Assembly (NCBI GenBank): GCA_903813345.2
Contig: CAIIXF020000280.1
Span: 5,001 to 69,000, forward strand
Direction: 5' to 3'
DNA length: 64,000 nt
From: Owenia fusiformis
Taxonomy: Eukaryota > Annelida > Polychaeta > Sabellida > Oweniidae
In this document: positions 12,248 to 22,879 of the stretch, piece after piece
Layout: each line of letters opens with the position of its first letter
Numbering within the stretch: position 1 is the stretch's first letter
Translations under genes and position numbers: made by a program
Notes under the pieces: generated by a model
Databases searched by the model: none
Told to the model about the DNA's origin: nothing
Seen by the model: only the letters and a program-made list of their open reading frames with translations

Positions 12248-15200
12248 ATACGTAAAAGCCATACCCCCGAAGTCTCATCACACTAAGCATAAAACTCGTA
12301 GAGGACGCAGACAGAAACATTCCAAATGTGCCATTTGCATTGGTTATAATAATGTTCAAAGACTTGGTTTGGCCAAACAAGTTGAAATGAAGCATATGTT
12401 TGATTCCAACCATTTTGACATTTTTGCCATAGCTGAATCCTTTTTAAACGACTCTAGTTACCCTCTCTCTATTGTCCATGACTCTTTCTCTTGGCATGGT
12501 AAAAACCGTCATGCTAAAGGAGGTGGAGGCATCGGTTTCTTTGTCAAAAAGGATGTCACCATCCTAAATGATAATGTCCTCAATTCTAAGACTGACCCTT
12601 TTGAGAGATACTGGTTGAAGTTTAAAAAGGATGATATTGTGTTTTATGCATGTATCGTTTACTTTCCATGTGATGGCAAAGACGTGGACTTAAGTAAAAG
12701 TCTTTATGATGAGCTTCTGTGTAACACTAATTCTCTTGAAGACAATGCCAAATGTATCATCATAGGTGATTTTAATGGGAAAATTGAATCTTTCAGACAT
12801 TTTGGTCAAAAAAGTCCTAATGGGGACTTGCTGGAGGACTTTTGTAATGTCTCTGACTTGCATATTTTAAACCTGTCAAAATCATGTGATGGCGTAACTA
12901 CATGGTCTAGAAATGACCAGTCCTCTGTAATCGACTATGCCGTTGCTAACCAAAACTTTTTAACTATCTTTGATAAAATGGTGGTAGATGAAGACAAGTT
13001 ATTTTCAATAGGCAGTGACCACAACTCTATTATAGTTAATGTTTCATCCAAACAATCAAAACCTGACCCTGCTTTAAAACCAAAATGTACTACCTTTACT
13101 AAATGGGATATTAAAGACTCAACGAACTGGAAACAATTTGAACGTTGTATTAAAAATGAATTTATGGAATGGGACACCAGTCAATTTAATGATGTTGAAA
13201 GTATATGGTCCTCATGGAAATCTAAAGTTATAAACGCTGGAACTAAGTCAGTAGGTGTAAAATCTGTTTCTAGTGATTGTCGAAGTTTTTGGGATGATGA
13301 AATCAAAGATCTTATATACAGTAGGAAAGAAGCCAATCGTTTTTATAGGTACTGGTCAAAGTCAAAATCTGCCAACCCCAATGTTCTACAGGAACTATGG
13401 GACACCTATATTGAAAGGAAAAAACAGGTTTCTCTGAAGATCAAAGAAAAATATGTTAAAAATCACATTAAAGTAATAACCTTGAATGGTAAAAACAAAA
13501 CTGCATCATCCAGAAGCTTCTGGAGAACCCTAACCATGTTCAACAAACGAAGGAATTACCCTATTCAAATTAAAGACCCTGAAAATCCCGAGCTTATTAT
13601 TACTGACCCTAAGAAAGTTCAAGAAACGTTATTGAATTACTGGAAAAATGTTGGCACTAATAATAAAATCCCTAAAACTAGCTCTGATGGTAATGCAGCA
13701 AAGGTTGCATCATTGGAAACTTTAAACGATATATCTGAAAATGCCCTCTCTAACATTCCCATTAATGTAGTAGACATAAAATTACTTGTATCCAACTTGA
13801 AAAATGGTAAAGCCTCTGGCATTGATCAGATCCCAAATGAATTTTTAAAGAATTGTAAGAATTTTATTGCAGAACCTCTTTTCCATTTATTTTCATTCAT
13901 AAAGCACCATGAAGCCATCCCAAATGAATGGAAGCAAGGCTTACTTAAACCACTTCACAAAGAAAATGATCCTGAAGTCATTGATAACTACAGAGGTATT
14001 ACCATTACATCCAATATTTACAAACTCTTTTCCGGCCTTCTGGAATCAAAAATTATGAACTTCCTTCAACAAAATGGTCTTCTCGGAAACCTCCAAGGAG
14101 CCTTCCAGAAGAGTAAGAGACTTGAAAATCATGTCTTCACTCTGAAAGGTCTATGTTCTCTTAGAAAATCGAAACGTCTTAAAACATATTTATCATTTAT
14201 TGATATTTCCAAAGCTTTTGACGTGTTAGATAGAGACTTATTATTTATTAAACTATGGGAAAAGGGTATCCAGGATAAATTATGGCGTGTCATGAAAGAA
14301 TTATATAATAATGTTCAAAATAAGGTAATTTTTGGACAAAATTCCACAGAATGGTTTGACTCTGAAACAGGAGTCAAGCAGGGCTGTATCCTCTCCCCAA
14401 CCTTGTTTATAGTTGTCATGAGTGACCTAGAGGACTCCCTAAAATCGGTTGACACAGGGCTCCCTTTTGAGAACTTCAAAATCCCATGTTTTCTCTTTGC
14501 TGGCGATATTGTCCTAACTGCTGAATCTGGTAAAGACCTTGAACTCCTTCTGAACGTTGTTAACAGATTTGGAATAAAGTGGGGCTTTAAGTTTAGCAAA
14601 AAGAAATCAAAGGTAATGGTCATTGGAAAAAAAGTTGATTCAAGTAAACTGTGGAAATTTGGCGACCTAAAACTCTCTGAAGTTAATGTATATAAATACT
14701 TGGGAACCTTTTTCCACAGGAACTTAAAAGATTCTCATCACATTGATGTACACGTATCTAAGAAATCACGAATGTTAAATGGGTACCTATCATCAACTCT
14801 TACTAAACATTGCAATGTTAAGAGAGTAAATTTCGGAAAAACAATATATCACTCTATGATTGAGTCTGCAATTTTATCTGGATGTTCTATATGGACACTT
14901 ACCAAAAGTAACATAGCTCTGATGAAGTCAATACAATACAGAGCAGCGCAAGCTGTTTTACAATTAAAGTGTAAACCCGCAAGACCAGCCTTATTGGGAG
15001 ATCTCGGTTGGACTCCCATTGACCTCACAATTGAAAAACGACAAATTGCCTACTTTAAATACCTAAAGTTTGACCTAGCCCATTCATCCCTACCCCATAA
15101 GGTTTTAACTCATTTGATAAACCAACATAGTGAAGGTAATGAAGCCCCTTGGAAATATGTGTCTAACATAAAGTCCATTTTAATCAAGAGGGGCCTTGAT

Positions 15201-15743
15201 GACGTTCTTTTTCGAGATGACTGTGAGTGGTACAATACCTATGAAGGCATTTGTAGACAGGAACGCACCACTAATTTTATTGATGACATTTCCCTCTATA
15301 AATTTCTAAATACTTATTCCACCTTTAAGAACCATCCATACCAAGAAAATTATCTAAAACAAGATTTTGATTTTTATGGTTCTAGACTCAAATTTCTTGC
15401 AAGAACCAACAATTTTTGCCTTGAATCCAATTACTCTGTATGGGGCAAAAGTGATGGCAAATGTAAACTTTGTAGTTTGAATGTACATGAAGACTTACAG
15501 CATAGGTTGCTGCTGTGTGAACATTTTAAAGAAGAACGTGAATCCTTTTTCCACACTGTTTGTAAGCAATGTCCCTCCGATTTATTTTCTGATTTCATTA
15601 AGGGCAATCTGACTGAAAAATTGACCTTTATTCTTGGTGATGAGACTTTTTCAAAATGGGGGCAAGACTATTTTAGATTATTTGATAGCATTGTAAAACG
15701 CTTTTTAACCCAAGTGTACAAGCCCAGAGATTTATGTCTTTGA
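12240..15743 (+). CDS. LINE alpha ORF2: APE endonuclease + reverse transcriptase (RT site mutated)
   Basis: A 1167-codon open frame beginning at a GTG that belongs to the flanking host sequence; element sequence starts about four codons later. The first in-frame ATG is near residue 50, inside the endonuclease, so the true start was probably upstream in the missing 5' part. Domains in order: basic leader; APE endonuclease (about 32-270) with GDFN and SDHN motifs; RT (about 540-830) with YRGITITSNIYK, SFIDISKAFD and GVKQGCILSP; a thumb and connection region; a C-terminal C-x2-C-x9-H-x4-C finger (CKLC to LLLC). The catalytic box reads FAGD (residues 753-756) instead of F/YADD, so one catalytic aspartate is lost. 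The frame is otherwise intact. Closest clade unclear (RTE/Ingi/L2-like features). Confidence 0.9.
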   Translation: MTSYVKAIPPKSHHTKHKTRRGRRQKHSKCAICIGYNNVQRLGLAKQVEMKHMFDSNHFDIFAIAESFLNDSSYPLSIVHDSFSWHGKNRHAKGGGGIGFFVKKDVTILNDNVLNSKTDPFERYWLKFKKDDIVFYACIVYFPCDGKDVDLSKSLYDELLCNTNSLEDNAKCIIIGDFNGKIESFRHFGQKSPNGDLLEDFCNVSDLHILNLSKSCDGVTTWSRNDQSSVIDYAVANQNFLTIFDKMVVDEDKLFSIGSDHNSIIVNVSSKQSKPDPALKPKCTTFTKWDIKDSTNWKQFERCIKNEFMEWDTSQFNDVESIWSSWKSKVINAGTKSVGVKSVSSDCRSFWDDEIKDLIYSRKEANRFYRYWSKSKSANPNVLQELWDTYIERKKQVSLKIKEKYVKNHIKVITLNGKNKTASSRSFWRTLTMFNKRRNYPIQIKDPENPELIITDPKKVQETLLNYWKNVGTNNKIPKTSSDGNAAKVASLETLNDISENALSNIPINVVDIKLLVSNLKNGKASGIDQIPNEFLKNCKNFIAEPLFHLFSFIKHHEAIPNEWKQGLLKPLHKENDPEVIDNYRGITITSNIYKLFSGLLESKIMNFLQQNGLLGNLQGAFQKSKRLENHVFTLKGLCSLRKSKRLKTYLSFIDISKAFDVLDRDLLFIKLWEKGIQDKLWRVMKELYNNVQNKVIFGQNSTEWFDSETGVKQGCILSPTLFIVVMSDLEDSLKSVDTGLPFENFKIPCFLFAGDIVLTAESGKDLELLLNVVNRFGIKWGFKFSKKKSKVMVIGKKVDSSKLWKFGDLKLSEVNVYKYLGTFFHRNLKDSHHIDVHVSKKSRMLNGYLSSTLTKHCNVKRVNFGKTIYHSMIESAILSGCSIWTLTKSNIALMKSIQYRAAQAVLQLKCKPARPALLGDLGWTPIDLTIEKRQIAYFKYLKFDLAHSSLPHKVLTHLINQHSEGNEAPWKYVSNIKSILIKRGLDDVLFRDDCEWYNTYEGICRQERTTNFIDDISLYKFLNTYSTFKNHPYQENYLKQDFDFYGSRLKFLARTNNFCLESNYSVWGKSDGKCKLCSLNVHEDLQHRLLLCEHFKEERESFFHTVCKQCPSDLFSDFIKGNLTEKLTFILGDETFSKWGQDYFRLFDSIVKRFLTQVYKPRDLCL

Positions 15744-15892
15744 TTATTTTAGTATATGCAACACTGTTTTAAAGAAATTATACATGACTTTGTATTCTAT
15801 TCATATTGTATAGTTGTATGTAGCCGCACTGGATAATAATCCATGTGCCACTGTTATAAAAGTGTTGGCAAATAAATAAATAAAAAAATAAA
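12248..15892 (+). mobile_element. LINE family alpha, copy 1 (5'-truncated)
   Basis: A non-LTR retrotransposon inserted in repeat B. The 5' breakpoint lies at about 12250, just before the codons for YVKA, where similarity to copy 2 begins. The 3' end is an (AATAAA)-rich tail at 15870-15892. The uninterrupted sequence at about 23805-23815 gives the empty site. There is at most 2-3 bp of ambiguous overlap at the junction, so no real target duplication is visible. The shared tail type and protein similarity link it to copies 2 and 3. Confidence 0.9.
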
Positions 15893-16150
15893 ATATGCTA
15901 AATATATTCATTATCTACCATTTTATATTTTTACAGCTTATCATTGCCATACCCCATAAAACTGTTTAGGGTATATGTGGTCAGCATTAGGAAATACATG
16001 TACAATAACATTCATGTTCAAAAAAGTATTTCAGATGCCATTCTGCAATAAGGAACAAAATTGAGGTTCAAACATTGACAGACGTTGATATGTAATCATA
16101 TGAAAACTTGCAGTTGCCAACCTTATGGAGGGGGTGTATATGCTTTGTAT
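15893..16150 (+). repeat. Repeat B, right part
   Basis: Continues repeat B after the LINE; matches 23640-23805 and 22800-22870 in inverted orientation. It ends with an outward-facing terminus, GTTGCCAACCTTATGGAGG then GGGTGTATA at about 16114-16141. The same terminus type occurs inverted at 22807 and at about 33710 (CCATAAGTTTGGCAACC), suggesting a transposon end of Tc1/mariner type (inference). Confidence 0.75.
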
Positions 16151-16289
16151 TACATGTGTCATAGATTGTTTAGTTGTAGAAACCTGAGACCAAAGGAAAT
16201 AATAGTGCTTTACATTCGCTCCAAGTGATCAATTCTGTGGCACTGGGTTTGTTGACATTACTTATATTACATTACGCGAGTTTGGTCCT

Positions 16290-16735
16290 AGGCCAACATA
16301 TTCCAATGGCCAGAATCCCACTCGCCCCATCAAGTCCCACCATGCCATATTGAGTCCCACAATATCCCATGAGACCTTGTTAATTTGCCCCATGGAGTTT
16401 CATCGAGTCCCTCCATATCCCATTGAGTCCTACGAAAATTATGTAATTTAGTGTAGAAGGTTTTGTCTCGGTCATTTTGATCCCAAGTTAGCTGACACAT
16501 CCCATGATCAAAAGTCCCATGATGCCCAATGGAAAGAGAATTAACAGGTTCATTCTCCATGGGGCTTCGTGGGACCAAATGATGCCCAATCGAATCTCAT
16601 GGGACTCAATGGGGCTTCATGGGGCAAAGTCCCAAGGAATCCCAAGGAGTTCCATCGGGCAAAGCTCAATGAAGTCCAATGAATTTCCATGAGATCCCAC
16701 CCAATGTTCAATTAATGGAGGTCCCACCAGGTCAT
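16290..16735. repeat. Degenerate short tandem repeat, switching strand
   Basis: Divergent copies of a 13-16 bp motif: ATTGAGTCCCAC and CATATCCCATTGAGT forms at 16300-16430, then the reverse-complement forms (ACTCAATGGGGCTTCATGGG) at 16500-16735. The stretch is in effect an imperfect inverted pair of minisatellites. The small frames on both strands are by-products. Confidence 0.65.
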
Positions 16736-16939
16736 ATTGGTGTATTTTAGGCTTTAGCGAAGTAACTTCCTTTGTTTGTTTTGGAACTTACTGTCAATGA
16801 TACTGAGACTAGGAATAATGAGCCATCTATACAAAGCATAATAAAGATGGTAGAAGCAACTGAGAACCCATTTAAGATTGAAAATTCTGATAATTAGCCA
16901 TCTTGATTCTCAAGGTTTCAATTGCTCCAACTGTATAAC

Positions 16940-17450
16940 ATGAACACATGATCGGGGGGGGGGGGGCACTGTGTACAAAATTTGGCGGGGGTCCTAGGCT
17001 GAACCCTCAGATACCAATATATTCCCATACCAAAATGTCAAATTTGGATGTGTTCCGATACCAACCGAAATATTGCCCAAAAGCCATACCAAAATGCCCA
17101 AATATGAAACCAATGCCATATCAAATGTCAAAATATAGGACCAATACCATACCAATGCCATGACTGGTCCAAAGTAGAATATTTCCTTGAAAAAACTGAT
17201 GATGGTCCCAAGAAGAAGGCGATCTTTGAGGAAAATGAACCAAAACAACCTCATATTAGGATATGTGTAACTACTGGACCAATCCCATACCATAATTGTG
17301 AGATAACATATTTTACATGACCATTCTCATACCAGAAAGTTGAAAAATCCGACCATTTCCATCCCTCAAAAGTCATAATTAGGGGGCCTTCTCATACCAC
17401 ATCCTAAAATTTGGGTTCATTGCCATACCAAATGTCAAAGGTACCTCATG
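16940..17450. repeat. G-tract followed by degenerate CCATACCAAAATG repeat
   Basis: A 13-14 bp G run (about 16953-16966) is followed by at least eight irregularly spaced, diverged copies of CCATACCAAAATG (17026, 17084, 17120, 17282, 17329, 17395, 17424 among them). No coding motif. Confidence 0.55.
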
Positions 17451-17469
17451 TGCGCCAAGGATCCCCGTC

Positions 17470-17668
17470 AAGGTTTATATACAGTGAACCCCCAGTGAAA
17501 GCCAAAAATTAAGATCTATCTTGAATTTTACAAATCTTGATTCAACTTAATTCAAAATAGGGCTAGAAGCTTAAAATAAAGAGCATTTTAAAACTCTTTT
17601 CTTCTTCTTTCTAATGGTTATGTTTTTATTGGTTAGGGGGGTGCGATCCCATCCCTGGCTACGCCTAT
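17470..17668 (+). mobile_element. MITE, CTGGCTACGCC-terminus family, copy 1 (one end only)
   Basis: The right end CTGGCTACGCCTAT (17655-17668) is preceded by a G-run/GTGCGATCCC block and a body (GCTAGAAGCTTAAA, TCTAATGGTT) matching the more complete copy at 49116-49356. The left terminus is not recognisable. Confidence 0.65.
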
Positions 17669-18097
17669 GGACAAGTTCTATTATTTTGACATAAACAAAA
17701 CATACATCATCTGTTCTACAGACTACAACTAAACAATTTATGATATATATACAGGGTGGTCCAAAAGAAATTGGAACATTTGATAATTGAACTCAAAATC
17801 GTTATTTTTCTCTAGAATGCACCAAAATTTTACTGAGTATTGTTCAATCACTTATTTATCTGATGTAAAGTTTATAGGTGCAAACAACAAAGTTAATGCA
17901 TTAAACTAGAGAATGTTTGATATGACCCCTTTTCTCCTGAATTACAAGATGAAGCCTGGGAATCAGTTTTGAAGTGATTCATTTTATTTATTTTTATTTA
18001 TTTTATTTGACATACGCCTTAGAAACGGCGGCACACTAAAATAGGTGCGTCACATTTTAAAACAATAATACATACTAAAAACATTTATACAAGAACT

Positions 18098-21000
18098 TTA
18101 TACACTTCTCGGTTTAAAAATCTTAATTAGAAATCTCTTGACTAAATTGTCAAAGACAATTCCATTAGCTTGCCCCCAGTCCTCAAAGATTACATCACCT
18201 AACATGCAAATAAGTTTTCTCCTTAAATTTGAGGATAAAAACATGGAGCTTAATTCTCTTGGACATTTGGACTCAATATCGAAATAAAATCCTGATCTCT
18301 CCTTAGTAAAGGCGGGGCATTCTAGGAGTCTATGTGTGATATCATCTTTACATTTACAATTACCCAACTTACAAATCCCATCACTTTTATTCCATCTTTC
18401 GTAATTAGATTCTAAACAAAAATTATTTGTCCTGGCCAGGAACTTCAGCTTGGCTCCATAAAAATCATTGTCATTTTTAAAATAGTTTTCAATCTTAGGG
18501 TGAATCTTCAGTGTCTTATAAAAGTCAAGCGAAGGATGTTCTGTCATGCTATCAAAAAAACGTTCTGTATTTTGTATTTTACTTATTGACTGATATGCAT
18601 TATACCAGTTACTGTCTTGTCTGAAAATAACATCATCTAACCCTTTGTTAATCAATGAATTACGAATGTTGGAAACATATTTCCAGTATGATTCTTTTCC
18701 TGAAATATATGATTTAAGAAGGGATTCAAGAATACGGTGTGATAGAGAGCATTTGTGTAATTTATGTTTCAGGTAAATAAAATAGTCGACTTGTCTTTTT
18801 TCAGTTATTTCCAAAATAGAAGACCAGCCCAAGTCACCAATCAAAGCTGACTTAGCTGGTTTACATTTGATTTGCATGACTGACTGGGCTACTTTATATT
18901 GGAAAGATTGGAGTTTACTCTTGGCATTTTCAGAAAGCACCCATGTGCCACATCCATGTAAAATGGCAGGTACAATCATTGAACTATAAATTGTTGATCC
19001 AAATTCTATCCTTTTTATATTGCAGTGTTTGGATAATGTCATTGAGGCATAATTTCGCATTTTATTGGCTTTTTTTGTCAGATAATCAAAATGGGCATTT
19101 TCTTTCAGGGATCTATTTATCATTATACCTAGGTATTTATATTCATTCGTTTCTGGGAGCTTTAGATTTCCATGATACCACATTTTTCCAGGGTCAAGCC
19201 TCTTACCAATAACCATTACTTTTGACTTTTTTTCACTAAATTTGAAACCCCATTTCACTCCAAAATTATTTACGGTATTAAGCATACTTTGTAATTCCTT
19301 GTCTGATTGTGCCATTAAAACAATATCATCAGCATAAAGTAAACAGGGGATATTCTTATCATCGAAAGGGATTCCTGCCTTGGAGTTGCTCAAACTGTCA
19401 ATTAGATCACCCATAACAATAGTGAAAAGTGTTGGTGACAAAATACATCCTTGTTTCACTCCCACATCTGAATTAAACCAGTCAGTTGTATATTGGCCAA
19501 AAATAACTTTGTTCTTTATATTTGAGTAGAGTTCTTTCATTAATCTCCATAATTTCCCTTGAATGCCTTTTTCCCATAGCTTCAAAAATAGTAGGTCACG
19601 GTCTAAAACATCAAAGGCCTTTGATATATCAATAAAAGAAAGGTACGTTTTAAGTTTGAGATCTTTTCTAAGGCTACATAAACCTTTAAGTGTGAAAACA
19701 TGGTTCTCAAGCCGCTTTCCTTTTTGAAAAGCACCCTGTAGATCACCTAATAGATCATTAACTTGGAGATATTTCATAATTTGTTCTTCTAAAATACTTG
19801 AAAAAACCTTATACACATTAGATGTTATAGTAATTCCCCTATAGTTGTTAAAAACTTCTGGATCCCCTTCTTTAAGTAAAGGCTTAATGATTCCTTGTTG
19901 CCACTCCTGTGGGACGGTCTCAAATGTTTTAATGACATTAAACAAATCAAAAAGGGGTTTTAAAATAATTTCATTCCCCATTTTCAAAAATTCATTCGGT
20001 ATTTGATCAATCCCTGCAGCTTTCCCATTGTTAAGACATAAAAGATGTTCATGGATTATTGACTTTTCAAAAGATATACCAATGAGGGCATCCTCTGATA
20101 TCTCATTTTTAGATTCTAATAACTTAACTTTGTTTACAAGGGATTCATTGGTTGCTTCAGGATTTCTATTGTTTTTACCAACACTTTTCCAATAATTTTT
20201 CAGGGTCTCATTAACTACTTTAGGGTCACAGATAACTTTTTCTGGGTCCTCCGGGTCTTTCATTCTAATTGGAAAATTTGATTTTTCATTGAATTTCTTA
20301 AGGGTCTTCCAAAAACCCTTAGATGATTTTGATTTAAACTTAGCATTTGAAGTTATTACTTTAATATGGTTTTTGGTTCTATTTGATTTAATTTTAAGAC
20401 TAACTTGAAGCTTGCGATCTTGATAAGTATCCCACAATTCCTGTAAAATTTCAGGGCTGGCATTTTTAGATTTTGACCATAACCTGTGTAACTTGTTAGC
20501 TTGTTTGCGGTCCTTAATAAGTTGTTTCAGTTCATCATCCCAGATATCTCTGGAATTCATGGTAATATGTTTCTTTCCAATTGCTGTGTTTCCAGCATTT
20601 AATATTTTGGTTTTAAAATTAGACCATACCACTTCAACGTCGTCAAATGGGGTATTGATTGACCAATCATCAAATTCTTTTTGTAATTCAAATTTAAAAG
20701 TAGTCCAGTCTGTTTCTTCACTTATATTCCATTTTGAATAGGCTACTTCGTTAGGTACATTGATTTTTAATGGTTGGGTAGGGGTAGGAGTCATAGATAC
20801 AGTGATCACATTATGGTCACTACCAATAGAAAAACATTTATCTTCATCAACAATCATACGATCAAAACATTTCATAAAATGGTCGTTAGCTAAAACATAG
20901 TCTATAGTTGAGTGTTGGTCATTTCGAGACCATGTAATCTGACCTTTACATTTCTCAGAGCAATTTAAAACATTAAGATTAGAGACCTCGCAAAATAGTT

Positions 21001-21591
21001 CCAATAGTTCCCCATTTGGGCTTTTTACACTAGACTTTTTAAATTTTTCTAATTTTCCATTAAAGTCCCCCATAATTAGTACAGAATTACTCTGATCTAT
21101 AGAGGCGTAGTTTTGCATCATTTCATCGTAAATTGATTGGGTTGCATACATACAAATGTAATTTCATTCTCAACTTTTAACTTTAGCCAATACCTTTCAA
21201 TGTTATCATGTTTTGAGTCAAATAGATTGTCATTTAGGATTACAACATCTTTATGAATGAGAAAACCAATTCCTCCACCTTCTTTATGCTGCCTATTCTT
21301 ACCTTTCCAGACATAGTCATCATTTACCACAGTAATAGAATTGGTATCATTAAAGAAGGTTTCTACAAGTGCAAAAATTTTAAACTGTTCATTTTTAAGT
21401 AGATTGTCCATTTCAATTTGTTTGGCAATACCAAACCTTTGGCAGTTATTATAAGCGATTTTGATGTTAGAAACCTGAGACAATTTACGTTTACCACGTC
21501 GATGACGTTTATGGCTTTTCTTATTGAAACTAGATTTGGTGATGTTGGCATGATTAGAGTGTTTATTTTGAACTGGGGGTAAGGCTTTCAC
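18098..21591 (-). pseudogene. LINE alpha ORF2: APE endonuclease + RT (frameshifted)
   Basis: Two overlapping frames, 21118-21591 (N-terminal) and 18098-21151 (C-terminal), together match the copy 1 protein. Near 21145, about a dozen residues present in copy 1 (its IVYFPCDGK region) are missing and the frame changes, so a small deletion broke the gene. The rest is well kept: endonuclease MGDFNG and SDHN, RT with YRGITITSNVYK, SFIDISKAFD, GVKQGCILSP and an intact YADD, and a C-terminal cysteine/histidine finger. No in-frame ATG occurs between the ORF1 stop and the endonuclease; the first codon, GTG, directly follows TAT. It is the copy with the better RT core. Confidence 0.9.
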
Positions 21592-21603
21592 ATAGCCAAG
21601 TCC

Positions 21604-21819
21604 CTAGTGATTGTTAGGCTGAGAATTAGTGGGGCACTTTGTAAGTTTATGACCTAGTTGGTTGCATCCATGACACCTAACTGAGTTTGGATGCCAACAT
21701 GTACTGGCTAAGTGACTACTCTCACCACATTTGAAGCAAGATGGCTTATTGACATTCCTTCTATTAGAACTAGGAGTATTGTCATTAAGTGAGGGTGCTG
21801 TTCGATTGATTTTGTCCAA
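21604..21819 (-). CDS. LINE alpha ORF1 remnant: double CCHC zinc knuckle
   Basis: 71 codons with two gag-like knuckles, CFKCGESSHLASTC and CHGCNQLGHKLTKC (both C-x2-C-x4-H-x4-C), the nucleic-acid-binding module of many LINE ORF1 proteins. The start shown is a TTG; the frame stays open a little further upstream without an ATG, so this is the 3' part of ORF1. It ends in TAG at 21604-21606. The codons after that TAG (GGA CTT GGC TAT GTG AAA GCC) run in the same frame into ORF2. The two ORFs are thus separated by one stop codon only, which suggests expression by readthrough or a recent fusion. Confidence 0.8.
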   Translation of the reverse strand: MDKINRTAPSLNDNTPSSNRRNVNKPSCFKCGESSHLASTCWHPNSVRCHGCNQLGHKLTKCPTNSQPNNH

Positions 21820-21838
21820 GCCATCTTGATTAAAAATT

Positions 21839-22476
21839 CAGCTTGAATAACTACTTATATGTTTGCCTTGGAAGATCAAATATATGAACATATTCAACAT
21901 TTTTTTACCAGCCAAATTGATGGGTATCAAGCATACTTTGATGGCTATTGTTGGATATATTACTGATTGAATATTCTCAAGAAAGAGGGGCCAGGGCAAT
22001 CTGTTTTGACTGGTAAATGAACCCCCTTCCCTTTCTTGTTCTAATATGAATAATATTCATTGAATATATCAATATATGTATATCAATATCATAAAGGAGT
22101 TTCCAAGAACACAAATGATATATTATATTATGTGTGCTTAGAGGTGGTCTTTAATAAAGCCTTGTAAATATCTAGTCAGTTTCCCCTCTACTGAAAAGTG
22201 GAAACAATGATTTTGTCAGTTTAGTAGCTGTATGGGTTATGCAATCACTCACCTCTGACATGTTCTTTCTTTCTTACTCTCAAATAAAAATAATGATTTG
22301 GGGTATTCTTAAGTTGACAATAACACAATAGTTTTCCAGTAAACCATGAAGTTAATACCTAATGTCAACTAAATATGATTTAATAAAATGTGTAAAGCAA
22401 TTAACATGTTCATTAAAGCTTTGAAATAAAGAATACTTGAAAAAGTAGCTGCGAAATTGACAAGTGTATATTTAAG
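21839..22476. other. Interior of mariner-like element, non-coding
   Basis: AT-rich sequence between the LINE 5' end and the right inverted terminus. No transposase motif or long frame. Confidence 0.5.
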
Positions 22477-22799
22477 AAAAGGGGGTCATATCAAACATTG
22501 ACTAGTTTAATGCATTAACTTTGTGGTTTGCACCTATAAACTTTACATCAGAGAGATAAGTGAGTGAGCTAAGCTCAATGAAATGTTGGTGCATTGTAGA
22601 GGAAAATTAAAGGTTTTGTGTTCAATTTACAAATGTTCCAATTTTTTGGACCACCCTGTACAATACGAAGTGTGTAAACTGCAACCAGGCTCTGAGTAAC
22701 TCTGGCTCTTAATCATTTGTTGTTACAATTTGTTATTATATAGCTAATTATTTGCAGCAACAATAGGAGTCTCATTGCTGTTTACATGGACCCTATACT

Positions 22800-22870
22800 A
22801 TAAACCATGTACACCCCTTCCATAAGCTTGGCAACTGGAAGTTATTATATGATAGCACATGAAAGTCTGT
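22800..22870 (-). repeat. Repeat B, second copy, terminal piece
   Basis: Inverted match to 16080-16150, including TACACCCCTTCCATAAGCTT and GGCAACTGG. It is separated from the rest of this copy of B by an inserted block carrying repeat A (22880-23630). Confidence 0.7.
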
Positions 22871-22879
22871 CGATTTTTA

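Larger units (their letters stand above)
17981..21838 (-). mobile_element. LINE family alpha, copy 2
   Basis: A minus-strand LINE with an (AAATAAA)-rich tail (17981-18012), ORF2 at 18098-21591 and an upstream ORF1 remnant at 21604-21819. It reaches further 5' than copy 1. It lies inside the mariner-like element, so it is younger than that insertion. A five-base TGAAT is shared near both ends but is too short to call a target duplication. Confidence 0.85.
17752..22658. mobile_element. Mariner/Tc1-like element with 182-bp inverted termini
   Basis: The termini CAGGGTGGTCCAAAAGAAAT (17752 on) and its inverted form ending CCACCCTG (22658) are flanked by TA on both sides (17750-17751, 22659-22660), the target duplication of Tc1/mariner elements. 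The arms stay similar for about 182 bp (17752-17933 and 22477-22658). No transposase frame is visible in the remaining interior (17934-17980 and 21840-22476), so it is non-autonomous. Its size is due to LINE alpha copy 2 inserted within it. Confidence 0.8.

Noticed and set aside
12935-14623. Antisense ORFs within LINE alpha copy 1
   Set aside because: Shadows of the strong plus-strand coding frame.
16330-16692. 82- and 62-codon ORFs on opposite strands
   Set aside because: Arise from the degenerate CCCATTGAGT minisatellite.
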